Shown: positions 1 through 6,983 of the stretch, in pieces | Layout of the letters: every line of letters begins with the position of its first letter | Position numbering within the stretch: the stretch's first letter is position 1 | The notes under the pieces: model-generated | Seen by the model: the letters and a program-made list of their open reading frames with translations, nothing else | What the model was told of the DNA's origin: nothing | The model's database searches: none | Assembly (NCBI GenBank): GCA_041389525.1 | Contig: JAWKRR010000088.1 | Location: forward strand, 1-21,559 | From: JACKFB01 sp041389525 | GTDB taxonomy: Bacteria > Myxococcota_A > UBA9042 > PHBI01 > JACKFB01 | Direction: 5' to 3' | Length of the DNA stretch: 21,559 nucleotides | Program-made: the position numbers and the translations under genes

Positions 1-1
1 T

Positions 2-976
2 CGCCGCGTCAAGGTGACGTGGACCGCCGGCGTGTCGTCGGAGAACGGCGCCTACGGCCTATATCCGGTGCGCTGTCAGGAGGTCCTGATGGAGGACAGC
101 GAGGCGTGGTTCGCGTCGGACGCTGGCATCTATGTCGGGCAGTCGCGGCATGTGATCGTGCGCAACAACATCGCCAAGAAGAACGTGGCTGGGCTTGAGA
201 TCGAGAACACGCAGTTCGCCGACGTCTACGGCAACACGGTGGAGGAGAACACGGCTGGGCTGGTGGTGTTCGACCTGCCGGGCAACCCCGTGGTGGGCCG
301 CGACGTGAAGATTCACGACAACTCGATCCGCAACAACAACGAGCCGAACTTCGCGCCGGGCGGCGTGGTGTCGGTGTTGCCTGCGGGGACGGGGACCTTC
401 GCGTTGGCGTCGCGGCGGGTCGAGATCTCAGGCAACACATACGCGAACAACAACACCGTCGACATCGCCATCCTCAACGGGCTGGTGTTTGAGAGCGACG
501 AGGCCAAGTGGGAGATCGCGCGGGCCGACCTGGTGGGCGACATCAGCGGGCTGGTGCTGGCGGAGACCACCGACGGCGTCGCCAACTACGCGACGTCGGA
601 GATCCTCATCAGCGGCAACACCCACTCGGGCAGCGGGACCTCGCCGGACGTCGAGAGCCCCAGCAAGCGCGAGTTGGGTTTCCTCATCGGGCTGCTCTAC
701 GGCGACACGCCCGTGGACACGGTCCTCTACGACGCCATCGGGGAGGCGTCGTTCAGCGCGACGGTGCCCGGTGATAACTCCAACACGAACCATATCTGCG
801 TGAGCGGCGAGACGGGGGCGACCTTCGCGAGCCTGGACATCGAGAAGCTGCAGAAGGCGCCGGTCCTGGCCAACGTGTATCGCCCGGCGGCTCCGTTTGT
901 GCCCTTTGACTGCACGACGCTGACCGGCGGTCCCGTGGTGGCGCCGACCGTGCCGCAGGCCGCGGCGGCCAAGTGA
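2..976 (+). CDS. Parallel beta-helix repeat protein, 3' part (5' end outside window)
   Basis: The reading frame is open to the left edge, so about 324 C-terminal residues are seen and the real start lies outside the window. The sequence has successive right-handed beta-helix turns, with repeated motifs such as VRNNIAKKN, VYGNTVEEN, IHDNSIRNNN, ISGNTYANNN and ISGNTHSGSG. Each has the Asn ladder typical of PbH1/pectate-lyase-like helices. The last ~100 residues are less repetitive and end in an Ala-rich tail. Its stop overlaps the GTG start of the next gene by 4 bp, so the two are probably translationally coupled. From memory of the families, beta-helix proteins of the TIGR03805 type regularly pair with TIGR03806 diheme cytochromes, which is what follows here. 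It is probably exported, although the signal peptide is not visible. The function of the pair is unknown. Confidence 0.85.
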   Translation, partial: RRVKVTWTAGVSSENGAYGLYPVRCQEVLMEDSEAWFASDAGIYVGQSRHVIVRNNIAKKNVAGLEIENTQFADVYGNTVEENTAGLVVFDLPGNPVVGRDVKIHDNSIRNNNEPNFAPGGVVSVLPAGTGTFALASRRVEISGNTYANNNTVDIAILNGLVFESDEAKWEIARADLVGDISGLVLAETTDGVANYATSEILISGNTHSGSGTSPDVESPSKRELGFLIGLLYGDTPVDTVLYDAIGEASFSATVPGDNSNTNHICVSGETGATFASLDIEKLQKAPVLANVYRPAAPFVPFDCTTLTGGPVVAPTVPQAAAAK

Positions 977-2121
977 GAGCGGCCACCCTCGCGTTGATTG
1001 CGCTGGCGCTCGTCGGGTGCGGCGATGAAGCGGAAGAGGGCGTCCAGTGGGCGCCCATCGCCTACGACCCCGCCGACAAGCCGCCCGAGCTGCTGAGCGA
1101 GACGGGCTTGGTGCGTTGGGACGCGACGACCGGGCGCTTGGAGTACCACCCCGACGCGGTGCCCTACGAGATGGCGACGCCGCTCTTCAGCGATTACGCG
1201 CTGAAGGAGCGGGCGATCTGGCTGCCCGCGGGCCAGCCGATGGAGTGGCGCGACAAGGGCCTGCTAGAGATGCCGGTCGGGACCGTGATCCTCAAGTCTT
1301 TCCTTGTCGCCGCGGACCTCCGCCAGCCCGAAAAGGACCTCCGCCTGGTCGAGACGCGCCTGCTGATTCGCAAGGCCACCGGCTGGGAGGCGTGGCCCTA
1401 CATCTGGAAGGACGACGGCAGCGACGCCGACCGCTGGGTGTCCGGCAAGGTCATCTCGGTCAGCTTCCTCGACCTCGAGGGCGACACGCGGGACGCCTCC
1501 TACCTGATCCCGCAAAAGAACCAGTGCCTGGACTGCCACGAGATCCGCGCCGATGACGGCTCGGGCAAGAACATCCTGGTGCCCATCGGCCCGACCGCGA
1601 GAAACCTCGACCGCAGCGTGACGCCCGGCGGCACAAACCAGCTCGAAGACCTGGCCGCCCGAGGCCTGCTCACGGGCCTCCCCTCCCCCATCGGCATCGA
1701 AGCCGCCTTCGACTGGCGCCAGCTCGAGCTCCCAGTCAGCGAGGCCGCGGCAGCCGTCTCGGCGCTCTCCGACACCGAGCTCGACCGCGCCGCCCGCGAC
1801 TACCTCGACGCCAACTGCGCCCACTGCCACAACCCGCGCGGCGTCGAAGGCGTCTCGAGCCAGCTCTTCCTAGACGTCGCCACCACGGCCCCCTACGAGC
1901 TCGGCGTCTGCAAACCCCCAGGCTCCGCCGGCAAAGGCGGCTTCGGCCGCGAATACGACATCGTCCCCGGCGACCCCGACGCCAGCATCCTCATCTACCG
2001 CCTAGAGAGCGAAAACCCCGGCGCCATGATGCCCGACATAGGCCGCTCCCTAGCCCACGACCAAGCCATCGCCCTGCTCCGCGAATGGGTCACCCGCATG
2101 CCCGGCACCTGCGCCAACTAA
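973..2121 (+). CDS. SO_2930/HNE_0200-type diheme c-type cytochrome lipoprotein
   Basis: This 382-residue protein starts at a GTG that overlaps the upstream stop. The N-terminus is a short lipoprotein signal with lipobox LVGC (Cys16), so it should be a lipid-anchored envelope protein. Two heme c attachment motifs are visible: CLDCH at residues 185-189 and CAHCH at 282-286. The N-terminal half has the pattern of this family (YEMATPLFSDYALKER, then PVGTVILKSF). The C-terminus holds a conserved MMPDIGRS segment whose Met could be a distal heme ligand. The family (TIGR03806) is found beside or fused to a TIGR03805 beta-helix protein, as here; its biochemical role is not known and electron transfer is inferred. 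From about position 1600 the codon style shifts towards C-ending codons plus CTA, GAA and AAA, unlike the first half of the gene. Confidence 0.9.
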   Translation: MRAATLALIALALVGCGDEAEEGVQWAPIAYDPADKPPELLSETGLVRWDATTGRLEYHPDAVPYEMATPLFSDYALKERAIWLPAGQPMEWRDKGLLEMPVGTVILKSFLVAADLRQPEKDLRLVETRLLIRKATGWEAWPYIWKDDGSDADRWVSGKVISVSFLDLEGDTRDASYLIPQKNQCLDCHEIRADDGSGKNILVPIGPTARNLDRSVTPGGTNQLEDLAARGLLTGLPSPIGIEAAFDWRQLELPVSEAAAAVSALSDTELDRAARDYLDANCAHCHNPRGVEGVSSQLFLDVATTAPYELGVCKPPGSAGKGGFGREYDIVPGDPDASILIYRLESENPGAMMPDIGRSLAHDQAIALLREWVTRMPGTCAN

Positions 2122-2186
2122 CCAGCCCCCCGCAACCCGCGAGCGCGCCCCCCGCCCCAGCCAACCAACCCGCCGGCGGGCCCGAC

Positions 2187-2522
2187 GACCGAGGCAACGT
2201 CGGAGGCGCCGGATGGACCGAGCGAGGGCGGCGTGGGCAAGGAGAGAGGGAGGGGCCGCGGAGGCGCACTTAACGTGCGCCGCACAAGCGCCCCGACCGA
2301 CCGACGCCGTCCCACGCCGCCCGTAGCCGGTCCAGCCGGTGCCTCGCACAGCCCCGACCGAGGCAACGTCGGAGGCGCCGGCAGCGGCGAGCGAGGGCGC
2401 CGTGGGCAAGGAGGGAGGAAGGGCGCACGGAGGCGCACTTAAGGTGCGCCGCACACGCGACCCGACCGACCGACGCCGTCCCACGGTGCCCGTAGCCGCC
2501 GCTGACGGTGCCTCGCACAGCC
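2187..2522. repeat. 169-bp tandem direct duplication with conserved hairpins
   Basis: The 400-base gap between two convergent genes holds two tandem copies, 2187-2355 and 2356-2522. Both ends keep exactly 169-bp spacing and I count about 87% identity by hand, with no gaps. Each copy carries a perfect 7-bp inverted repeat, GGCGCAC/GTGCGCC, at 2263-2281 and 2432-2450. The loop is TTAAC in copy 1 and TTAAG in copy 2. Stems are unchanged while flanking bases differ, which hints at selection on structure or a mobile repeat family. Small ORFs crossing it show no coding character. The hairpins may act as bidirectional terminators for the flanking genes, but no T-tract follows them. Confidence 0.85.
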
Positions 2523-4801
2523 TAGGGTGGGGTGCCTGCGGCTACCCACGCCTCGAAAACCGCGAACTCGCTCTGCGTGACGCAGCTCGCGGCGTTCGGC
2601 GCGTTGTCCGCCACGGGGCCGCCGCAGCCCTTCCCGAAGGGCATGGACCCGCTCTGGATTCGCGCCTCCATGCACTGGTAGACGGTGTAGCCCTTGCCCG
2701 AGCACTCCGACGCCGACGCCTGCGAGAGCTTTTGGGTGTCGCTGTAAATGCTGGCGTGGCAGGCCGAGCCGGAGCAGGTGCCGGGGGTCGTGCCGGTGTG
2801 GCACGGCGCGCACTTCTTCGCGAGGATGGGCTTCACGTCGACGGCGTAGCTGGCGGCCGTGCTGGCGCCGCACAGCAGGTTGACGGCGCCCGGCGTGCCG
2901 AAGTTGCCCGCGACGTACTCGTTGGCGGCCGCGTCCGAGGTGAAGCACCACGCGGAGTCGTCGTCGTTGCCCGCGGCGGCGCTCACCGAGCCGGCGACCG
3001 TGGAATTGAGCTGCCACGACGCGCCGTCGGCCTGGGTGAAGGTCAGCGCGGGCACGTCGACGCTGTCGATGATCATGCCAGCCAGCGGCTCGCTCGCGCC
3101 GTCCCAGTCTGGGTGGACCAGCTGAAGCCGGACCGCCTTGGAGTTCGAGATCACGACCTGCCCATAGCTGGCCGCGAAGCTGATCCCGCCGTTGTTCGCT
3201 GGCTCGTTGGAGCGCGCGAGGACCGCCGTGGCGCCCGCGTTGACGATATAGTTCGTGTCGAGCTTGAACTTCGCCGTGGGCGCCGCCGGCGGGACTCCGC
3301 CGTCGTCCCACGAGCGGTACGCGATCCAGACCTGGTCCAGCCGCACCGCGAGGTTCGTGGTGTTGCGAACCTCGAGCCACTCGCCCGCGTTCTCGTCCAC
3401 CGCGCCGCCGGTCGAGTAGGGGTTCGCCATCACCTCGGTGAACGCGAGCGCGCCCACCGGCACGTCGTTCGGCTCGCAGGCAGGCGCGAACTCGCAATCC
3501 GTGTCGTCGCAGTCCGTCGCGTCGTCCCCGTCGTTGTCGTTGTCGTCGTCACAGTCGGTCTCGGTCGCCGGAGCCTTGGCGATCGTCAGCTCATAGGCGC
3601 CGTCGATGGCCAATACGTTGGACCAGCCGTCGATGACCAGCCAGTACGACGAGCCCCCGTCGAGGGTGGCGCTGATGAACTCGCCGCCGCTGTTGATGTC
3701 GTCGTCGGCGACCTCGCAGACATACTCGCCAGTCGACGTCGGGCACACCGTGGAGAAGAGCGCGAGCACGAGGTCCGCTTTCCCCTCGCCGGCCGCAAGA
3801 CTGAACGTGTAGGCGCCGGTCGTCGGTGGCGTGAAATGGTAGACGACGTCAGAGGAGAGCGCGCCCTTGTTACCAAGGGAACCCCCCGGATTATCCTCGT
3901 CGGGGCACAGGCTAGCGATGACGGCGAAGTCGTTGGGCTGGCCTGTGGTCGAGCCGGCGTCCACGAAGGGCAGCGGGCCTACGACCTTGGCGGCGGCGCA
4001 TCCCGACGGGCCGCCACACTCGGGCAGGCTGCCGTTGAAGGTGCCCTTGCAGGCGCCGGCGTTGCACACGTCGGTCTGGGTGCAGGGATCGCCGTCGTCG
4101 CAGGCCTTGCCGGCGGCGGCGTTGGCGATGCCGCACTTGCCACCCGTGCAGGTCGCGACGACGCAGGGGTTGGACGGGACGGCGCAACCCGCAGCGTTCA
4201 CGCACTCCGGCTTCACGTCGGGGGTCGTGTCGGGCGTGACGTCGGGCGTGACGTCGGGCACCACGTCCGGCGTGACGTCCGGCGTGACGTCGGGGACGAC
4301 GTCCGGCACCACGTCCGGCGTGACGTCGGGGACGACGTCCGGCGTGACGTCGGGCGCGGTCGTGTCGCCGCCGATCCCCCCGTCCGCGTCCGGCGCGGTC
4401 GTGTCACCGCCGATCCCCCCGTCCGCGTCCGGCGCGGTCGTGTCGCCGCCGATCCCCCCGTCCGCGTCGGGCGCGGTCGTGTCGGGCGCGGTCGTGTCGC
4501 CCCCGATCCCCCCGTCCGTATCAGGCGCGGTCGTGTCGCCCCCGATCCCGCCGTCCGAGTCGGCGACCGTGTCGGAGACCGAGTCGGGCGCGGTCGTGTC
4601 GCCACCAATCCCCGAGTCGTCGGCGTCCGAGTCCGGCGCCGTCGTGTCGCCCCCGATCCCCGTGTCGCTGACGTCGCTCGTCGTGTCCGTGAGGATGCTG
4701 TTGCCGCTGCCGACCTCGCCGCAGGCAGACGCCCCCAGGGCAAACACCGCGACCAACGAACACGTGACAAGAGGCGCGAGCGCGCCGAATCGATTGCGCA
4801 T
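2522..4801 (-). CDS. Modular surface lipoprotein: repeat stalk, Cys-rich module, PPC-like, lamin-tail and cytochrome c-like domains
   Basis: I start the protein (759 aa) at 4801, where GGGAG lies 8 bases upstream; an in-frame ATG at 4843 has no comparable site. Residues 1-27 form a lipoprotein signal ending LGASAC (Cys27). Residues ~35-196 are a low-complexity stalk of TTAPDADGGIGGD and DVTPDVVP repeats. Residues ~199-258 are Cys-rich and contain the CDDGDPCTQTDVC motif common in myxobacterial surface proteins. Residues ~273-405 resemble a bacterial pre-peptidase (PPC-like) beta-sandwich. Residues ~413-437 form an Asp/Cys metal-binding-type motif. Residues ~447-641 match a lamin-tail domain (LAFTEVMANP, then GEWLEVRN). 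Residues 642-759 carry one heme site, CAPCH at 664-668, with Met720 in SGSMPF as a candidate distal ligand. It is probably exposed on the outer membrane. Function unknown; a redox or adhesion role is inference. Confidence 0.85.
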   Translation of the reverse strand: MRNRFGALAPLVTCSLVAVFALGASACGEVGSGNSILTDTTSDVSDTGIGGDTTAPDSDADDSGIGGDTTAPDSVSDTVADSDGGIGGDTTAPDTDGGIGGDTTAPDTTAPDADGGIGGDTTAPDADGGIGGDTTAPDADGGIGGDTTAPDVTPDVVPDVTPDVVPDVVPDVTPDVTPDVVPDVTPDVTPDTTPDVKPECVNAAGCAVPSNPCVVATCTGGKCGIANAAAGKACDDGDPCTQTDVCNAGACKGTFNGSLPECGGPSGCAAAKVVGPLPFVDAGSTTGQPNDFAVIASLCPDEDNPGGSLGNKGALSSDVVYHFTPPTTGAYTFSLAAGEGKADLVLALFSTVCPTSTGEYVCEVADDDINSGGEFISATLDGGSSYWLVIDGWSNVLAIDGAYELTIAKAPATETDCDDDNDNDGDDATDCDDTDCEFAPACEPNDVPVGALAFTEVMANPYSTGGAVDENAGEWLEVRNTTNLAVRLDQVWIAYRSWDDGGVPPAAPTAKFKLDTNYIVNAGATAVLARSNEPANNGGISFAASYGQVVISNSKAVRLQLVHPDWDGASEPLAGMIIDSVDVPALTFTQADGASWQLNSTVAGSVSAAAGNDDDSAWCFTSDAAANEYVAGNFGTPGAVNLLCGASTAASYAVDVKPILAKKCAPCHTGTTPGTCSGSACHASIYSDTQKLSQASASECSGKGYTVYQCMEARIQSGSMPFGKGCGGPVADNAPNAASCVTQSEFAVFEAWVAAGTPP
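4213..4680 (-). repeat. In-frame tandem repeats encoding the Asp-rich stalk
   Basis: Two repeat types lie inside the lipoprotein gene. From about 4351 to 4660 a 39-bp unit (13 codons, TTAPDADGGIGGD) recurs about five times, with shorter and diverged variants further out. From about 4216 to 4350 the code for DVTPDVVPDVTPDV recurs in 12- and 24-bp steps. All spacings are multiples of three, so length changes by slippage would keep the frame. These are protein-coding repeats, not a CRISPR array. Confidence 0.85.
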
Positions 4802-4853
4802 AGTACAGACTCCCACGAATCGGACGGTCATGGCCGTCTCCACTGTGGGCAGC

Positions 4854-4883
4854 CTAATACCCTCGCGCCCTAAGCCATGTCGA
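4854..4883 (-). promoter_or_regulatory. Sigma70-like promoter of the modular lipoprotein gene
   Basis: Read on the minus strand, TCGACA (4878-4883, one mismatch to TTGACA) is followed after an 18-base spacer by TATTAG (4854-4859). The start codon at 4801 is about 50 bases downstream. The lipoprotein is therefore probably transcribed separately from the leu operon, which ends at 4945. Assigned by eye. Confidence 0.45.
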
Positions 4884-4944
4884 GCCCCTCAAGCCCCGAC
4901 CCACAGACCGCCCGCCGCACCGACTTGACCCCGCGGCGCCGCGC

Positions 4945-5556
4945 TCAGCTCCGCGTCCAGCGGAGATAAGCCAGCTCGCCCGCCACCGCGCGCGTCGTCG
5001 CCTCCCCCGCCCGCAGCTGAGCCAGCGGATCCCACTGCCCCGCCACCAGCGCGTCCCGGGCGCTCGCGGGCACGCCCACCGGCCACGTGCGGCCTCCGCC
5101 CTGCAGCACGCCAGCCTCCACGTCCAGCGTCAGCTCCACCGTCTTTTCGCCAGCGACGAGCGCGCCGATCTCGACGAGGTGCTCGGCCGTCGCCGTCGCG
5201 CAGACCAGCCCCAGGGTCAGCGAATTGCCGAAGAAGATCTCGGCGAAGCTCTCCGCCACGACCGCGCGAAACCCCGCCCGCGCGATCGACTGCGGCGCAT
5301 GCTCGCGCGACGACCCACAGCCGAAGTTGCGCCCCGAGATCAGGATGCGCGCGCCCTCGGCCGTGGGCTCGTTGAGCGGGTGCGACTTCGGTGTGCCGTC
5401 CGGCTCGAAGCGCACGTCCCAGAAGAGCTGCTCGCCGAGCCCATCAAAGGTCACGCATCGCAGAAAGCGCGCCGGGATGATGCGGTCGGTGTCGATATCG
5501 GCGCCGGGGACCACCACCGCGCGCCCGGAAACCTTCGTGATCGCTTCGCCAACCAT
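4945..5556 (-). CDS. leuD: 3-isopropylmalate dehydratase small subunit
   Basis: This 203-residue protein is the swivel-domain subunit of isopropylmalate isomerase, which with LeuC converts 2-isopropylmalate to 3-isopropylmalate in the cytoplasm. It probably also acts on citramalate, given cimA in the operon. Family signatures are VVPGADIDTDRIIPARFL near the N-terminus, GRNFGCGSSREHAP in the middle, and ESFAEIFFGNSLTLGL after it. Length is normal for LeuD. A longer frame to 5784 exists, but it runs antisense-like over leuC and has no family match. The ATG at 5556 is preceded by GGGAGG at the end of leuC, 2 bases after the leuC stop. It is the last gene of the operon. A GC palindrome sits around the stop codon, but no clear T-tract terminator was seen. 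Confidence 0.96.
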   Translation of the reverse strand: MVGEAITKVSGRAVVVPGADIDTDRIIPARFLRCVTFDGLGEQLFWDVRFEPDGTPKSHPLNEPTAEGARILISGRNFGCGSSREHAPQSIARAGFRAVVAESFAEIFFGNSLTLGLVCATATAEHLVEIGALVAGEKTVELTLDVEAGVLQGGGRTWPVGVPASARDALVAGQWDPLAQLRAGEATTRAVAGELAYLRWTRS

Positions 5557-5558
5557 GG

Positions 5559-6983
5559 TCACGCCCTCCCCGCCGCTGAGATCCCAAACACTTCGCGCGC
5601 ATCGGCCACCGACCCGCGAATCGCGGCCGCGGCGACCATCACCGGGCTCATCAGCATCGTGCGCCCCTGAGCCGAGCCCTGCCGCCCCTTGAAGTTCCGG
5701 TTCGACGACGACGCGCAGAGCTCGCGCCCGACCAGCTTGTCGGGGTTCATCGCCAGACACATCGAGCAGCCCGCCTTGCGCCACTCAAAGCCCGCCTCGG
5801 TGAAGATGGCGTCCAGCCCCTCGGCCTCCGCCTGCGCCGCGACCACCTGCGAGCCCGGCACCACCAGCGCGCGCACGCCCTTCGCCACGTGCTGGCCGCG
5901 CACGTAACGCGCCACCTCACGCAGATCCGACATGCGGCTGTTGGTGCAGCTGCCGATGAACGCGACCTGCACCGGCACGCCGATGACCGGCGCCCCGTCC
6001 TCGAGGCCCATGTGCTCCAGCGCCTCGGCGTGCCCGGCCCGGTCGGCCTCGGCCACCTGCGCCAGCGGGGTCAGCCGCTCGACCACCCCGACCGCCTGCC
6101 CGGGGTGGATGCCCCAGGTCACCGTCGGCGCGATGTCGGCCGCGTCGAAGCGCACCACGTCGTCGTATTCCGCGTCGGGCGCCGAAGCCAGCCCCAGCCA
6201 GAACGCCGTGGCCTCGTCCCAGTCGGCACCCGTCGGCGAAAAGGGCCGCCCGCGCAGGTACTCGACCGTGGTCTCGTCCGGGTTGACGTAGCCGACCCGC
6301 GCCCCGCCCTCGATGGCCATGTTGCAGAGCGTCATCCGCTCTTCCATGCTCATCGCGTCGATGGTGCTGCCGCCGAACTCGTAAGCGTGGCCGACGCCGC
6401 CCTGCACTCCCAGCTTGCGGATGACATGCAGGATCACGTCTTTCGCGTACACGCCGGGCCCCAGCTCGCCATCCACCTGCACGCGCCGCACCTTGAGCCG
6501 CTCGAGCGCCAGGGTCTGCGTCGCCAGCACATCTCGCACCTGCGTGGTGCCGATGCCGAACGCGATGGCGCCGAAGGCCCCGTGGGTCGACGTGTGCGAG
6601 TCGCCGCAGCAGATGGTCATGCCTGGCCAGGTCAGCCCCTGCTCGGGACCGACGACGTGGACGATGCCCTGCCGCCCGCTGTCGACGTCGAAGTAGCGGA
6701 TGCCGTGCTTGCGCGTGTTGTCACGCAGCGCGACGATCATCTGCTCGGCCAGCGAATCCGCGAAGGGGCGCGTCTGGCGGTCGGTCGGGATGATGTGGTC
6801 GACCGTCGCGTAGGTGCGGTTGGGGTACGCGACCTGCAGCCCCAGCTCGTCGAGCATCGCGAAGGCCTGCGGGCTGGTGACCTCGTGCACGAGATGCAGG
6901 CCCACGAAGAGCTGGCTGCGGCCGTCGGGAAGCTCGGCCACGGTGTGCAGGTCCCAGACCTTCTGAAACAGATTCTTGCTCAT
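5559..6983 (-). CDS. leuC: 3-isopropylmalate dehydratase large subunit
   Basis: This is a 474-residue aconitase-family enzyme, full length for LeuC. It carries a [4Fe-4S] cluster held by Cys346 (in FIGSCTNSRMSD), Cys406 and Cys409 (in KAGCSMCLAMNPD), the same spacing as in characterised LeuC proteins. Other signatures are DHIIPTD, CCGDSHTSTHGAFGA and SSSNRNFKGRQG. With LeuD it isomerises 2-isopropylmalate, and in organisms with CimA the same enzyme can isomerise citramalate. The ATG start overlaps the stop of the malic enzyme gene by 4 bp (ATGA), and leuD follows after 2 bases, so the three are translationally coupled. Confidence 0.97.
   Translation of the reverse strand: MSKNLFQKVWDLHTVAELPDGRSQLFVGLHLVHEVTSPQAFAMLDELGLQVAYPNRTYATVDHIIPTDRQTRPFADSLAEQMIVALRDNTRKHGIRYFDVDSGRQGIVHVVGPEQGLTWPGMTICCGDSHTSTHGAFGAIAFGIGTTQVRDVLATQTLALERLKVRRVQVDGELGPGVYAKDVILHVIRKLGVQGGVGHAYEFGGSTIDAMSMEERMTLCNMAIEGGARVGYVNPDETTVEYLRGRPFSPTGADWDEATAFWLGLASAPDAEYDDVVRFDAADIAPTVTWGIHPGQAVGVVERLTPLAQVAEADRAGHAEALEHMGLEDGAPVIGVPVQVAFIGSCTNSRMSDLREVARYVRGQHVAKGVRALVVPGSQVVAAQAEAEGLDAIFTEAGFEWRKAGCSMCLAMNPDKLVGRELCASSSNRNFKGRQGSAQGRTMLMSPVMVAAAAIRGSVADAREVFGISAAGRA

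Noticed and set aside
4213..4680. Regular repeats that could suggest a CRISPR array
   Set aside because: Repeats are directly adjacent, in frame and encode an Asp-rich stalk; there are no unique spacers.
2339..4873. Very long plus-strand ORF antisense to the modular lipoprotein
   Set aside because: Its translation is Arg/Val/Gly-rich without any domain, while the minus strand has a signal peptide, ribosome site and recognisable domains. It is a GC-driven shadow.
5557..5784. Upstream extension of leuD to an ATG at 5784
   Set aside because: It would overlap the conserved end of leuC by 75 codons and adds no LeuD-like sequence; the ATG at 5556 has its own ribosome site.
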